A DNA stretch of 64,000 nucleotides from Ceratodon purpureus (taxonomy: Eukaryota > Streptophyta > Bryopsida > Pseudoditrichales > Ditrichaceae): assembly GCA_014871385.1 (NCBI GenBank), contig CM026426.1, positions 35,713,918 to 35,777,917 of the forward strand, given 5' to 3'. The notes under the pieces were generated by a model, which made no database searches, had not been told where the DNA came from, and saw only the letters and a program-made list of their open reading frames with translations. Within the stretch, counting starts at the first letter, position 1, and the number at the start of each line of letters is the position of its first letter. Both the position numbers and the translations under genes were made by a program. Positions 1-13,409 of the stretch are shown here, piece after piece.

Positions 1-741
1 GGTTCGGAGTAAATTCCCATTCTAAGCCAAGCTTCGATATCGAAGATGAACTTTGAAAAAAACATCTTATGAATTATATGCTCCAGATAGCTAATCGATA
101 TCCAGCTTCTTCACACCGTTCACTATATGATAATGCCAGTCACTTCATTATTCCTGCACCAAGAAACTGCACCTATATACGACGAGATTGCATATAAGTT
201 TATCAAAATTCCAGAAGTCCAATATGCGTATCGTTTCCGCAACAATTGATGTCATAAACTTAGTTGGAAGTCCATAACTATTTAATACACAGACATCTAT
301 CATCGCAACTAACGTTCCTAAGTTGCATGCTTCAAAATTGGTGCAACACACTTACAGTCCGAACCAGGCATGTAAGAAACAAAACTTACTAAATTGTCGT
401 ACTTAATACCTAACACAGACGCTTATTATTACCGAATCTAAAATCGGCTACAACCTGATCAACAACTTAATATCTGTAAGTCTCGATTCCTTCAAATCTA
501 TTTTAACGCAAATCACCGTCGCCTAAATTCCACTTCTCGTCATCGGTTATTCCCATTGCAGTTTCTGTCTTCGGTTCCAGCCAACCGCACAGTGCCCTCT
601 TTTCATTCTAAATTTCAATTTGTAACAAAATTATCATTAGATACGAGACCCCGCCACTTCTACATAAGAGCACATGTTACCTCAATCGACTTCCGAGAAA
701 ACAGTGTCTACGTAATAGTAGAAATTGAAACTGGAGCTTAC

Positions 742-3700
742 CTTCACTTCTCCGGTGCTCATGAGTGTTGTACTTGGATCTCATCCCTGTACCGGCTGTT
801 AACCGGTCTATCTCAGCCTGCAACTCCTTAATATACTCTGCGCTTGCTGTATCATGTTCTTCAATGCTTTTTGAGTTCCTCATGCTTGACCGAGTACCTC
901 CTGTACCAGACTGCTTCTCCATCTCCTACAAGCCAAAGACTCCTCGGAAATGATGTAAATAACTATGAATATGTTGGAGTACATAATGGCAGTGAGAAAG
1001 CACAGATCCAGGCAATTTATCTAAAAGTATGGTCGTCGCTCCACAATAACCACTTACGGTATATAATTTGTAGTTTACATGTCTATTAATTAATTGTGCC
1101 TGTACAACGTACCTTCCTCGTCAATATCTCTTCCTCGTTCCATGGATCGCGGTCATCATCTTCACTCTCGCTGTGACCAGACATAGGACTTTGGCCGCAT
1201 GAGCCTAGGGAGTGTATGTCCGAGTTTCTTCTTCGAGTCTCCTCAAATTCCCCACCGTCCTCAATGTTTTTTTTTTTGGATCCCATGAAGCCCTTGTCAC
1301 GGTTCATTTCAATTTCGATCTCTTCTTGATCTGGTGACCTCTTCAAGAGTTCCCGGAGTCTCTCTCGTACGCCATTCACGCCACATCTCCCAGTCCTTCC
1401 CAGAGTTTTTCGAGACACATTTGCCCTTTTCCCTAGTTCAGATTTTTCGAGACGCTGTCTGCTCCCCGCCAACTTCACGAGTCGCTGCCACACCTCATGA
1501 TCAATGTGTAAGGGTTGAGCCTCTTTTCTGTCGATCGCTGCAATCAATTTGCCACGCTTCCTCGTTACCGCCTTCCCCATCATTGCCCGCAGGTAATCAG
1601 CATTAAGGGCACCCGAGTACTCAAACCGTTCGTTCAATCGCTCCTTGAATGTGGTAACTGCTTTGTATGTCTGACGGGCAATGTGGGTGCACGAGGGATC
1701 GAGTCCTGACGCCAGCTTAAATATTTCGGCAACCCAGGCTGGTCTTCCAGGACCGTACAGTTTCCCATCCGCATCTAGAGTTAGATAGAACGGTTTCTCC
1801 CCATTTCGTTGTCGTCGCGCCATTTCTTCCTCTCGAACGGCTTGTTTGTGCCGTCGTGTCCTCCTATCCAATGCTGGTGATGGATACTGCAGACTGTCTA
1901 CGTTCACAACCGATGAACTTCTATGTTCCGTGGTCCTCTCAGCGTCTGAATTCCTTCGAATGGAATAATGTGGCAATAAGTGAACCGGGCTCCGCTGCTG
2001 CGATCGTGGAGTACGTTCTGGTGACAGCGATCTTCTGTGACTACGACCACCATCGGGAGATGCATGCCTTCGGCTCTTCACCGGCGACCGAGTCGGCGAC
2101 CTCCCATACCGTTCCGAACCTGCAATGTTTTCGCAAACTAATCAGAACATCGTAGTAGAGTTGTATGTGCAGACTTCAATTTTGTTAGTCCGTCCATAAA
2201 TCATAAACCTACAACTATAACTCTTCAAGGGTGTCACAGCAAGTCCGTGAGCTACTACTATGTTTTTACTAATTCAGTGAGTACTCCCCATATGATGAGA
2301 ATACCCCATTCTCGTCTAGTATGTCACTGTACTATATTTATTTACCAAAGTGAGCAAGTGCATTCTTAGATTACCTTATATTGACTAAACTTCCATTCAT
2401 AGAAATTAGCTGACCACGATGGTTTCTCAATACAGTAAAATAATATTTATACTTACTCGGAACATCCCTTGAATGATATTTTCTGTACTTGGAGGATTGT
2501 GGTTGCATATGTCTGTCACTGGAAAATGGAGGAGTCGTTGACCGACTGTGACGTGATCTCCTCCTACCGTATTCTCGACTTGACCCGTGACGATGATGGG
2601 GAGGGCTGCTCGAGCTGGAGTAGTGATAATGTCTATGGCTCTCTCTGCGGTCCGATCCAGGCAAGTCGTCGTCTGACTCATATCGTCTGCGTCTTCTTCC
2701 ATAATTCTACAACATAATTATCCAACAGCAATTTATGTCACCCCACATCCTGCATAACCATAAACAGAACTTTCAATACCATAAACAACAATACAATGGC
2801 GAGGAGACAAAGCTTACGGTATTACTGTAGTAGTTCGTCGGCGACTCACTGCGCCTATACCGTCTCCTTGCATGATCCCGCCGTTCTTCACTTGATGTTT
2901 CATAATCCCTTTCGGTTCGGACACCGAGGTGAATCTTCTCGCGAAGAGTGGTGCTGTTATTACGACAAGTAGTGTTCCGTGTCTCCTGAACCTCCACTTC
3001 TGATCGTCGGATACCGGGGATGTCGCCAGCTATTCTCTCATGTGCATCAATTGTTTCCTCCATAGCATCATTTTCATCGTCCTCGCCAACGTTATTAGGA
3101 CCTGAACATTTCGAATAACCATTGTTTGTTAGCCCATACAGAGGCAACGCATAGAATTGGTCTCATGTATGTGACCCAAACTTACATGTGTCTCACAACA
3201 TCTAAGTTTTCATTAAACATCATAGTATCAAAAACCTTGGTTTTGCTTTGTCTTACATTCTGATTCTGGAACCACCGGAATAGTTTCCAAAGGATCACGA
3301 ACCGATGATGGCAGTACCGGCGTAGACTCAAGGTTTTCTTCTCCAGTTTGAACAGTGGAAGTAGTAGTGCGGCACTGAGTTGCCTTCCCTGGGTTTGATA
3401 CTGTCCTCGTAACTCTGCCACAAGCTAAAGCATCTTCTTCAGTCTTCCTACGTAGTTCTTGCACGTCCGGTACAGCCTTCTGGGCCATTCCTAGCACCAC
3501 AGCTACGCTTGCAGCACCGATGGTTTGGGATTTCTTCAGGCCTTTCGTAGTATCATGCACCTTCAATTTCAATTTCTTCCGTCCTCTTACTATCCCACCG
3601 GGCTGATTCAATAGTGCAGCCTCCTTTGTTGTCTCCACGGGGAGAACTGCTTTAGATGCATTTCTTGTTTCTCTTGTCGTTGCGGGTACCGTTTTTTTTT

Positions 3701-3764
3701 TTTTCAACCATGGCTGGGGATGGTCTTCGTCTGGTAGACTTCTTACCATTGTAGCTCGGCCACT
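742..3764 (-). CDS. TnpA/Transposase_24-like CACTA protein, multi-exon
   Basis: Five minus-strand exons join with consistent phase and GT-AG borders: 3764-3257, 3101-2818, 2706-2457, 2119-1113 and 925-742. The first two exons are basic or charged and unremarkable. The third and the start of the fourth are rich in Arg-Ser and His-Ser. The fourth carries a block (..EVWQRLVKLAG.., then ..ELGKRANVSRKTLGRTG..) that resembles the Ptta/En/Spm plant transposase family (Transposase_24), the DNA-binding partner protein of CACTA elements. The last exon has a short predicted coiled coil (..YIKELQAEIDRL..). No stop interrupts these five exons. The true 5' end (perhaps the ORF at 4943-5398) and the exon after 742 are not resolved. 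It is divergent from the TNP2-like gene at 9.7-14.2 kb, whereas plant CACTA genes usually share one strand. The family call is by eye; exon borders are better supported. Confidence 0.6.
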
Positions 3765-4942
3765 CTGTTACATGTGAATATGTACATTAGTAAGCTCTCC
3801 ATCACATATTCAAAATAAATGATTGATTAAAAACCACCCATGTTTATCTATTTACCGAGTACTGTATTACTTGATCTTTAAGGCTACCTCCGATATATTT
3901 TATAATTTTATTCTTGTGAAGGAATGGAATGGTTTCATATGAATCCCTATTTAGGTGTGAGAGAATTTCTAATAGTTACCTCGGGGGCGTTACGTTTGGG
4001 CAACTTGCACAGTCCACAGTACTGCAGTTGTCCGCTGCCCTGGTCAGTTGGCTACATTACTTACAAGGAGGTTAGATTCATCTCAACTTTCCATATGCAA
4101 TGAAACTTTATTGACCAGGTGGTTACCTTCAAGAAATAATCCAAATAGGCTTGAAGAGATCGACGTTTTCTTACCTGTGCTACGGGTCCATGAACTGTGG
4201 CAGGAATTCCTCGGCGCTTTAAGTGTTCAGTAGTTCTCCTGAAGTGCAAAAAATGTTGATATCTTATGTACATTGCATGGAGCAAAAAGTATAACATCAA
4301 ATGGACTCCATGTAATCAAGTGTACTGTAATGGGGGGTAACGGAGTTCATTCGACACTATGGAGGTAGAACATTTGTGCTATTCACAATAAATATATGGA
4401 TACTGAAAAATTTGAGCTCTGTACTAAGCAAAGACAGACAGATGTAGAAAAATGTTGTCATCACTCTTACAGAGGAAGACGTTGATCCTTAGACCCTGCA
4501 AATTTGGAGGGGGGAACTCCTGGTGTTGGGCACGCTGGTACTGACTCTTTTGTTTCGGGATCGTGTATTTCTTCCACTACCTCCTAGAGTCCAATTCCAA
4601 TCATTACGAATGAGAAACCCAAAGCATTGGAAATTTCCTATATTTTGAAAGCTTCAGTATCATACGTGAACTTAGTGATAATCGCTTGTGCCGTTAAAAC
4701 GAATTCAGTGCATGTACAATATCCTTTGCAAACAAAACTTGCAACAGCATCCAATAAAAAACTTACAGGTACTGTAATGTCGTTGCTTTCGCTGCGGCGG
4801 TTACCTTCCTCCTTTGCAAAACGTACCTTCTTCTGAATATATAACCAGTCAGAATGCAACAGTATGTTAGGGCACCTTCCTTATGGAAATACAAAAGCAA
4901 GACGTTCCGTCATCCACTACCGCGAAAGCATCGGCTATCTAA

Positions 4943-5398
4943 CTATCTGAAATGCAAATTCTGGTAGTGTACAATTGGTTTGACGTTCGAAATATGATCT
5001 GCTGCAGATGCCGAGAGGGAGGTACTGGTGTGTGTCCTGTGTTGCCTTGTTGGTGGAAAGACCTGTGAACTTCTCTTCTTCAAGCTCGTCGTCGAAGGTT
5101 TTTCTTCACCAGTAACCCTAAACTCGCATGCATCCTCAACAAGCTCAAAGTGACGTTCAGATAGAGTAGCTGCGCCTCTCCCCGACGGTAGTTTTCCAAC
5201 CTCTGCAGGTTTAACGGAGCTGCACACTTGGTGTACTGCTGCGCCTTCGCCTTGCAGTACTTGCGGCTGAGACTTTCTGACAGCGCTTGCCTGCCTCCCA
5301 CCGTCAGCTTTCCCCTTCGGAGCGGCCGCAATATCCCCTTCAAAATCGGGAACTGGTGCGAAAAAAGGTGTCCTCATTCGCCCTGCTCTATGGAACAA
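4943..5398 (-). CDS. Possible upstream exon of the TnpA-like gene
   Basis: This is an open minus-strand frame of about 150 codons, rich in Lys, Ser, Thr and Ala with no recognised domain. Its low-complexity basic composition resembles the exon at 3257-3764 of the downstream TnpA-like gene, so it may be an earlier exon of that gene. I could not define a clean splice connection. It may also be a chance ORF. Confidence 0.3.
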   Translation of the reverse strand: MFHRAGRMRTPFFAPVPDFEGDIAAAPKGKADGGRQASAVRKSQPQVLQGEGAAVHQVCSSVKPAEVGKLPSGRGAATLSERHFELVEDACEFRVTGEEKPSTTSLKKRSSQVFPPTRQHRTHTSTSLSASAADHISNVKPIVHYQNLHFR

Positions 5399-7267
5399 CT
5401 CTGCATCAAGGAGTGCGCCTTGTTTTACGCCACAGTACCTTCATGGCAACCAACAAACAATTCTTAGCACAACAGTGTAAAATTAGACATGCCACGACTT
5501 CGATTAATGACGTACAAAGTACGTGGTGAGCAGTACCTCAATCATGCGAGCCCCCTCCCTCACCTTCACAGATTTTGGGCTGGACTAATTAGAGTGATCG
5601 CACGGTGAAAACCTGTACTCCAATGATAGGAAGAAATGTGGACTCCATCCCTTACGCTACAATGTGTGTGTAAGATGTTTGATGAGCAGTCACCCCCACA
5701 TGCAACGCGACCAACTCCAAGTTCCTCCAAAACCCGAAACATGCACGATTTACAACAGACAAAAAACAAGGTAGAAATCGCCACATCGCTCACTGTAACT
5801 TCGCTAATGTGAAGACGACCAAAACAAGAAAGGAAGTATAGTGGGTAGCAATGCGAGAGTATACGCTGTCCACTGTGAGACAACGACTTTCATCCAAAAA
5901 TTAAATTAGGGTTTGACAAGGCACGCCGCCCCATAACATAAATACAGAGGCGCTGCACGTCTTTTTATTTAAAAAAACTTGCTCTTGTATACACTTTGAA
6001 ATCATCCCCTTCTCTGGTATTTATCGTACTCTGATTTGGTAGGGCATGTCACTGCTTTCACGAACAGTTGACCAATGCGGCATGGTTTTTCTTGTTTTCA
6101 ACTGTGCTGGAACAGGTTTTTCCGCAGCCATCAATAACGCTCTACGCCATAAAAAGTATGATCGCTGGATCGAAGTGCGAGCAATTCTCTAAGCTAAGTT
6201 TCCCTCGTATTTCACGTCCTTTTGCGATATGGACTGTATCGCGAAATTTCTGTTTTCACGTGAAAATAATCAACCCGATTAGGACTTGTTGAAAACCCTC
6301 TATCTAATTAACCTCGTTGTTGATTTATGAATTACGTCTTGCAGATCAGAAGGTCTTCGTGGAATTGGAGGCTCCGTGTACCGCATAAGTCTCTACAACG
6401 AGCGCTTTAAGAGGTGGGCACTTGCGGGCGCGATTGCTATTTCAAGGAAGCGTCTAAGCAGCCATAAGTTCAGCTCCTACTTCCTTGCTTGTTGACACTA
6501 GAAAAGACACTTCAACTGAGCAGAAAATCACGCCATGCAGCACACCAAACTCGAATTCTACACAGTCCAGTTGCTGCACCACACGATGCCAATAGGTGTG
6601 GTTCTCACTGAATTTCCTTGTTTTTTTATGCAGTATTGACCAATCTTTATCAGGTGGTTCTGACTCGTTGAGGTTATGTTTTCAGGATATCGCTGTTGTG
6701 CCGAAGATGGGGATTCTGCCCAACCTGGAAACTGGGGTATGGTGAAATTCGTACTCTTTTAATACGGATTTGTTTCATAGATGCAGTAGCCACATCAACA
6801 GTAGGGATTCCTGCAATTTGCGATATTATCCATGACCTAACGAGACGAGTGGAGACTAGAAACTCGAGTCCAAATTACAGTCCAGCATCTTAACTATTCG
6901 TGGCATAAATTTGAAGAGAAACCTCAGAAGATTATGATTAAGATCAGACTTGTCATTGTATTAAATTGTCGTTTTTTCAGGAGACATTTCGTATTCTCCC
7001 TTGTAGTCATCAAACTTGTCATTTCGTATTCTCTTGTTCTAACATGCGGTATATGAGCCGCCACTGTTCAGCTCAATTTCCATTTGTGGCCATCGATGCT
7101 CTCCGAGCCCCTGAATAACGGTTTTGAAGACATAGGTTTCTTTCATTAGATGGACAATTACACGAATTGAACTAGAAGTTATGTGGCAGTCATATAAAAC
7201 ATATGTCAGCCATAGAGAACACGCACATTTGCACTCTATCTACCTTTCCATTCGGTTGCTAAAAAAC
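5399..7267. other. No supported gene
   Basis: Only short ORFs lie here, without recognisable motifs or splice-consistent structure. Base composition is AT-rich intergenic. I see no RNA gene or repeat. Confidence 0.5.
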
Positions 7268-7873
7268 CTATAGTTCTGTAGTACGGCGTCGCTTGATTCG
7301 TTGTACCTCCTCGAACCTATTAGATCGTAGGAGCCATTCTTTCATCCTCGATTTTGGGGAACATGGGAGAGCCATGCATTCATTGTATACAGTGGCAAAG
7401 TCTTCTTCGTGCCCAAATTCTTCTTCCACTGTAGGCTTCTGTGCTACAAACTCCTCGTATGTTAACTCCAAGTAGGTTAAATCTGGATTTGAGCTGATGT
7501 GATCCAAATGATCCTTGTACCTGGACTGTGTGCTCGTGTTCGCAGGAGTGTCGCCAACGCTAGGTAACGCTGCAGGACTCGTCACATCAGCCGTTGGAAT
7601 GGGTGTGTTGACACTCTCCGAATTCTGGGCAGCCGGTTCGCTGTTGCTCCCTCCTGTCGAACCCGTTTGCTTTCTGAAGCTCTTCAACCACTGCGGGTTC
7701 TCCTCCCTGGGGTGCAGTTTGAACATTCTGCTCCCACAATATGCAGGTGGGGGCTCCGGAATGTCTTCGTCGCTGTGGACAACCGGATCCTGCTTGGCTG
7801 AGAAATAGCTCTCCATGTTCGTGTACGGCCAGGTATCCCAAAAATCAGATGACTCTTCCTCCGAATCCGACAT
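7268..7873 (-). CDS. Acidic protein of unknown function
   Basis: This open frame of about 201 codons starts at an ATG followed by an acidic run (MSDSEEESSDFWDTW). The body is rich in Ser, Thr, Pro, Glu and Asp, and the end is strongly basic (..RIKRRRTTEL). I recognise no domain. The acidic N-terminus, low-complexity middle and basic tail fit a small nuclear or accessory protein. It lies between two CACTA-type genes and shares the strand of the TnpA-like gene, so an accessory product of the same element is possible (inference). No internal stop is present. The first in-frame leucine or valine upstream could extend it by 12 codons, but the ATG is preferred. Confidence 0.4.
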   Translation of the reverse strand: MSDSEEESSDFWDTWPYTNMESYFSAKQDPVVHSDEDIPEPPPAYCGSRMFKLHPREENPQWLKSFRKQTGSTGGSNSEPAAQNSESVNTPIPTADVTSPAALPSVGDTPANTSTQSRYKDHLDHISSNPDLTYLELTYEEFVAQKPTVEEEFGHEEDFATVYNECMALPCSPKSRMKEWLLRSNRFEEVQRIKRRRTTEL

Positions 7874-9670
7874 CTTGAAACAGAGATATTTGTAATCAGT
7901 ACAACTCATAAACTATAATCCACGATTCCAACTGAACGATATAAGTAATGTGGGAAGGAACTCACAGCGTAGTAGTCGTACCTTGTATTATCGATGGCGC
8001 CTCCCCCTCAGAAAGTGATGCTCCTAACTGAAGGCGTTAGAGAATTGGTTGCTCAGTTCAGGTTCATACAAGTTCCCTGGTACAGTTTGCTTCACCTTCG
8101 TCCCTTACTTATCCGTTTTCTTGCGTTTAGGTTTGCAGGATCTTCGTTCTCAACTGGTGCTCCCAATTAGCTGAGGCCGCAGTTGGAGCCGAAAATGTTT
8201 CACCTGTATGCCAATTGGTGGCACGTCTGGCGAATTTTACGATCATGCCGCTTTATGCGCTGCACTAATTACAGTTCGTCCTCATCGTTTTCGACTTGAC
8301 AAATGATTCACAATGTACTAGTGAAAGGGTATACGGGAAGAGGGAGCTGGGATCTTAGATGCCAGAAAGTGTGGAAGAGAGTTGTATTTCTGTTTTGTTT
8401 TTTTTGCCTGCCTAATCACCGCGTTCTTGTCATGCAGCGCATGCAAATCGGAAGGGCGAGTCAGAGGTGGAGATGAGGTATTTCATGCCCCTTCGGAATT
8501 ATGACCTTTTCGTTTTTCACAATTGCTGAAGTAGGAAATCCCCACTGTGTATTACCTAGAGGTATTTCTCCCATAATGTAAAGGGGCGAATCTGGTAAAC
8601 AATCAGCTCCAACCGCGAGATTGTCGTGGGATTGTGATCACGTGGTAGGCCGTTTGCAAACTTGGGCGGCTTGAGCTTATTTTGTTTCTGCAAATGTACT
8701 CACCGCGACATTGCAGACTCTTCGTCCCACAGGAGGTTCTGCTTTGTTCTGTTCGGAAAGAGGTAGGACTGCTTGACAAAGTTGATTTAGAAACATATGC
8801 ACTCTAACTTAATGCCTATAATCTTTGTGGAAAACAAGTGTACGATATTTTGTCTCCTCACCTGGTAGTTGGCTTCATAATCTAGCGTGGACTTGGCAGG
8901 AGGAGCTTGGCGGACCAGGGTTGCGTCGTCTGTTATTCAAACAGGACTTGAAGCGCCTGACTTGGGTTACCTGAAGCATTTACTACTCTTGTTTTTTTTG
9001 GCAATTTCGGAATAATCCCGGAGAGAAAGCTCGTGAGAAGGCATTGACCAGGTGCTGTACCTCACATCCTCCCTCTGCATGCTTAGATCATTGAAATTAC
9101 AGGCAATGCAAAGAATTTTTAGTAGCTGTCTCCGGATGCATACCTGAGTGCTCAGATAAATAATGCTAGAGAGTATTTCATTTTGGTATGACACACTTTC
9201 TGAAATTGCATGTAATTTGTACGACAGTATTTTAGGACCCACTTCGAAGCCCGGTGATAGCAATAAAGCTTGAGAAATATTGAGAGCTTCTATATTCATG
9301 ATTAATCCAGCTGATTAAATGGCTACAAATTTGGTGATTTCCCCATAGTTTGTTCCACTGAATGTATAATAGATCCATAAAAAAAGAACATACGAATTTT
9401 TTATTTTTTTTTATTACTTTCAGAAATCTGAGGGTTGGGGGATTAGTTGCCAATGTCACTATTTCTAATTGGGGAGGTTAGGAGGTACTTTATATGAAGT
9501 TAACTAATCAACGAAGTAAAACTGCAATGTGGAGTATGATGAAATTGAGAAAAAGTGACATTCAAGGTGACGGAGGTGACATCTAATATAACTTGAAAGT
9601 AGGCTTCCTTTGGGACCATATGTCGTATACAAGGTAATGTTGACAGGAGTGTGACACTTCATTGTGCAAG
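7874..9670. other. Divergent intergenic region, no gene seen
   Basis: This stretch separates the minus-strand acidic ORF from the plus-strand transposase. It presumably holds promoters for both, but I see no convincing core promoter, repeat or RNA gene. Confidence 0.4.
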
Positions 9671-9850
9671 ATGAGGCGAAGATTGTCTGCGGCATATCAC
9701 ATCGAGCGTTCATTGGCGAATAGATCGGGAATACCAGAATACCCTTGTGCCTGCAATCGTTGTAGAGGCGCAAGGATAAGAAAGGTAGAGACAGTGGCAA
9801 GGCACCATATCGCATACGGACAAGACCCATACTTGTTGTACCCGGTCATT
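9671..9850 (+). CDS. TNP2-like CACTA transposase, exon 1
   Basis: The exon begins at ATG 9671 and ends at a GTGAGT donor (9851). It encodes a Cys-rich patch (..EYPCACNRCRGARIRKVETVARHH..) like the transposase-associated domain at the N-terminus of plant TNP2/TnpD proteins, which has CPC-x2-C followed by V-x2-H. The 307-bp intron ends at 10157 and phase 0 is kept into the next exon. It is shorter than usual for this domain, so an earlier exon may be missing. Confidence 0.55.
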
Positions 9851-10157
9851 GTGAGTCCAACATTCTCTTGGTATTTAAATGTGTACAGAAATGGCCGGGT
9901 ATTACTCTGAATATTTCCGCTTCCTTCACAAAAATTAAGTATATCAGTTTAAAATTCTACCGTATGCTATAGTAGTGTGGGTGGTTGGAATTCATTGTAT
10001 CCGCGATGAGATTACCTTGGCGGTTTAGTATAAAAACGTTGTATAATCATCCAAAACTTGCTTGGTTTTTCCTCGTTTACGTAGTGCCACATGATTTTAT
10101 GATAATGTAGTTTCACTTTAGGGCAAATTGAAACTAATTTAGTCTCTATATTTACAG

Positions 10158-11618
10158 ACAGTGGATGGTAGAAACGTGCGGGGTCTAGCACGACATCCAA
10201 ATAGAGAAAGAGAACGATACCGCCCCCGAGAACGCGATGGTGGAGAGGGTGGATTCATGTGGCCAAGGGGAGCAGCTGTGGATTTAGAGAACATGGCACG
10301 AGATCCTTTTAACCGGTTTGACGACATCCACAACGACGCAATTAACGCTGAGGACAACGCGGCAGTAGATGGCGACAATGATCAAGAGGACCAGCAGTGG
10401 AATGAAGTAAATTTGGAGAACCTTGTAAGAGAGTCCACCCAGCGTGTTTTCGAAGGCAGTACCAAAAACCGATTACAGTGTAGCATTGTATTGTTTTCTC
10501 TGTGCAGCCTATATTCTGTGCCGCATACTTTTCTAGATGCACTGTTGACTTGGATAGCGGGAGATTTGCTGCCGATGTCGAACTGTTTTCCACGAACTAC
10601 TTATGAGATCAAGACTATGCTTATGAGGTTGGGATTAAAGCATAAACAAGTACATTGTTGCCCGGATGGACACATCTTGTACGAAGGTGAATATGAAGAC
10701 CTACAGTCCTGCCCGAAATGCGATCAACCACGGTATGTTGGCGGGGGCAACAGAATTCCTCAGAGAGTAGCCTGCTATTTTGATGTAATTAAGCATTTGT
10801 TGAGAATGTTTAAGTACCCGGAGATTGCATCACATATGACATGGTACCATACCCATAAATCTAGAGGTCAACTTATGAGGTCTGTATCCGATAGCGAACA
10901 GTGGAAGACAATAGATCGACTGTTTCCTGGCTTTGCAAAAGTCTTTACGAACCTGCGTCTAGGACTGATTGGCGATGGTATCATCCCATTCAAGAATAAC
11001 GCCATCAAACACTCAACGTGGGTGCTGCTCATTACGATCTACAATCTGCCGCCTTGGTTGCTACCCAAAAAGTTTTTCATTTCACTAGTTGTGCTCATAC
11101 CAGGTCCAAATTCTCCAACAACAGATAATATAGACGTGTTCTTACGTCCTGTTGTGCGGGACCTGTTGACTCTATGGAACGGAATTCCAGCAATTGATAT
11201 GAGCAAGCCAGAGGGGGAAAAGAGATTTACACTCAGAGCCATGTTGATATGGACAGTAAATGATTTTCCTGCTTTAGGGCTTTTATCCGGGCAACAAGTC
11301 CATGGCTACAAAGGGTGTCCTTTTTGTGGACCGGAAACATGTGCTGAGCATGCATTGCTATTAAAGAAAATGATTTATTTAGGGGCTAGGCAATATCTGG
11401 ATGGGGAACACCGATTTTGCAGGGCACGAGTAGCGTTTGATAACCACCAGGAATGGCGCTTATCACCGGAATCTCCAACAGGGGAGGAAGTCTTGACGTG
11501 GGGGACGCAAAGATCGGAATTTCTACGCGCTGGTGGCGTTGAAAACTCCAATGCGGACCCAGTGAAGTTGCACGGAGTCAAACGCCGGAGTATGTGGTTC
11601 GATTTGCCGTACTGGAAG
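10158..11618 (+). CDS. TNP2-like CACTA transposase, catalytic exon
   Basis: This is a 1461-bp open exon. After an Arg/Asp-rich spacer it shows the TNP2 family signature in order: a zinc-like CPDGH..CPKC patch, ..LRLGLIGDGIIPF.., ..ITIYNLPPWLLPKKFF.., ..IPGPNSPTTDNIDVFLRP.., ..IWTVNDFPALGLLSGQ.., ..GCPFCGPETC.. and ..WFDLPYWK at the 3' end. These are the conserved blocks of En/Spm (CACTA) transposases; the Asp residues in GDG and NIDVFL are plausible catalytic acids. The donor at 11619 (GTACTC) opens a 438-bp intron that rejoins in phase at 12057. The exon has no internal stop, so this half of the gene still looks intact. Confidence 0.8.
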
Positions 11619-12056
11619 GTACTCATTCACTACCCCTTTAGAAAAACATGTATTTGACTAGAGTAATCACCAAGGCTAGGTGTAAGAGTATGCGTTTGTC
11701 ACATTCCAACAAATTCAGTTATTCATGCTGTTAGATTTTCATATGCCTCACCTTTTGCTACTGTACAAATATTGAAAGAATAAAGTGGAACAGAGCAATT
11801 ACTTCACTGTAATTGACATCACCTTCTATCAGGAGTGATCTATAAGTAGGTTTAGAGCTCGGGAACCAGCGTACATTTTAAGAAGAAGACAGTGCTTTTA
11901 TTTACGAAGAACAGATTAGCAGGGAATGATCTAAGTGTGGGAAAAAAATGGCCTCTGAATCTACGTGGAATTGTCATGCATAATAGTGAATAAAATGAAA
12001 AGGGATTTACATACCGAAACGAGTAAAGTAAATCAGTGTTGTGCGTGTGTGTACAG

Positions 12057-12950
12057 GATCTACCAGTGAGGCATGTGCTTGATGTAATGCATTGTGAAAA
12101 AAACATTGCAGAGAATATATTACGCACGACTTTTGGAGAAAAAGACACCCAGCCGTGAGGGCAGACATGCAAGCTCGCAACATAAGACCCCATTTGCATC
12201 TACGACCAGCTGGACCCAACGGAGAGAGACTGTATATGCCAGACGCATCTTACGTGTTATCTCCAGAAGACCAAGGCAAAGTATTGGGCGTGCTGAAGTC
12301 ACTGAGAACTCCGACAAACTATGTGTCTGCTTTACACAAGAAAATTAGCAAAGGTAAGTTAACTGGACTAAAGTCACATGATTTTCATGTATTGTTACAA
12401 CAAGTATTGCCGTTGTGCTTTAGGAAGGTGTCAAATAAGTCTCTAGCCGGGGCTGTCATACGGTTAAGTCGAGTGTTCAGAAAATTGTGTGCTAAAACAG
12501 TTAATGCCGAAGAAAAAGAACAGTTAGTTGCTGACTCGGCAGAGACTATGTCTATGTTAGAGAAAGAGTTCCCTCTGGCATTTTTTGACATCATGTCCCA
12601 TTTTCCGAACCACTTAGTGCAGCAGTTGTTTCAATGTGGCCCTGTTCACACGAGGTGGATGTACCCCTATGAACGCTATTTTAAAAATTTAAAAGGGTAT
12701 GTACGAAACTTAGCCAAACCGGAAGGTAGCATAGCACAGGGATACCAAGTTGAACAGGCTTTGGGGTTTATCACAGAATACATGTCAGAATACAACATAA
12801 CATCAAGAAGAGTATGGGACGACAAGGAAGAGCCGACTATGGTGGATGAAATCTTGGAGGGAAAAGGGAAACCAAAAATGCTGTCGGAGGAATTGAGGAA
12901 CGCAATGCACTGTTTTGTCCTTGACAATGCTTCACATTTGGAGCCATACC
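12057..12950 (+). pseudogene. TNP2-like transposase, DUF4218 exon, one frameshift
   Basis: The exon opens after a TGTACAG acceptor with ..RHVLDVMHCEKN.., the block that normally follows LPYW in TNP2 proteins. It then carries a clear DUF4218 region: ..LKSHDFHVLLQQVLPL.., ..LEKEFPLAFFDIMSHFPNHL.., ..GPVHTRWMYPYERYFK.., ..LKGYVRNLAKPEGSIAQGY... The reading frame changes by one base between the two parts, at a CCC run (12148-12150), leaving a TGA in the first frame at 12156. A single lost C would explain it. The exon ends at a GTGAGT donor (12951). Either the copy is dead or the assembly has an error here. Confidence 0.8.
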
Positions 12951-13409
12951 GTGAGTAAGTTCACTCTGACCCACGTATCATTAGGTTTGACATGGCTTAT
13001 TTCATTGTGAGCCTTATCTTGCACATGGTGATGGCAAGAAGATGTAGGGGAACTTAATATTGTTTTATTGCTGTAATTTCCAAAACAATGAAGTACATCA
13101 GCAGATGCAAATCCGAAATAACAATAGTCAGAAATGTCATGCAGCAAACTTCCATTTTATCCCTGTATGGTCTAGCAATTTGACCGCATGTGCATCGTCA
13201 CGTAAAAGTAGATATTGTGCTCGATTCCGGGGTATTTGACTAGGCAAGACCTTTGCAATTAAGAGCTGGTAATATGAATTACAGTGGACGTGTATTTGGA
13301 ATACAAGCACAGTACGTTACTGACTCGTTTGGGCGATACTTGTCATGAACTCATACAGGAGGTATCAAGTAGTGTGGACTGAAAGGAGGAATGAGCGAGC
13401 AGAATTTAG

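Noticed and set aside
121..130. CACTATATGA near the left edge as the left CACTA terminus
   Set aside because: It lacks the longer CACTAGTAGAA similarity to the right end and has no subterminal GTTGATTT cluster.
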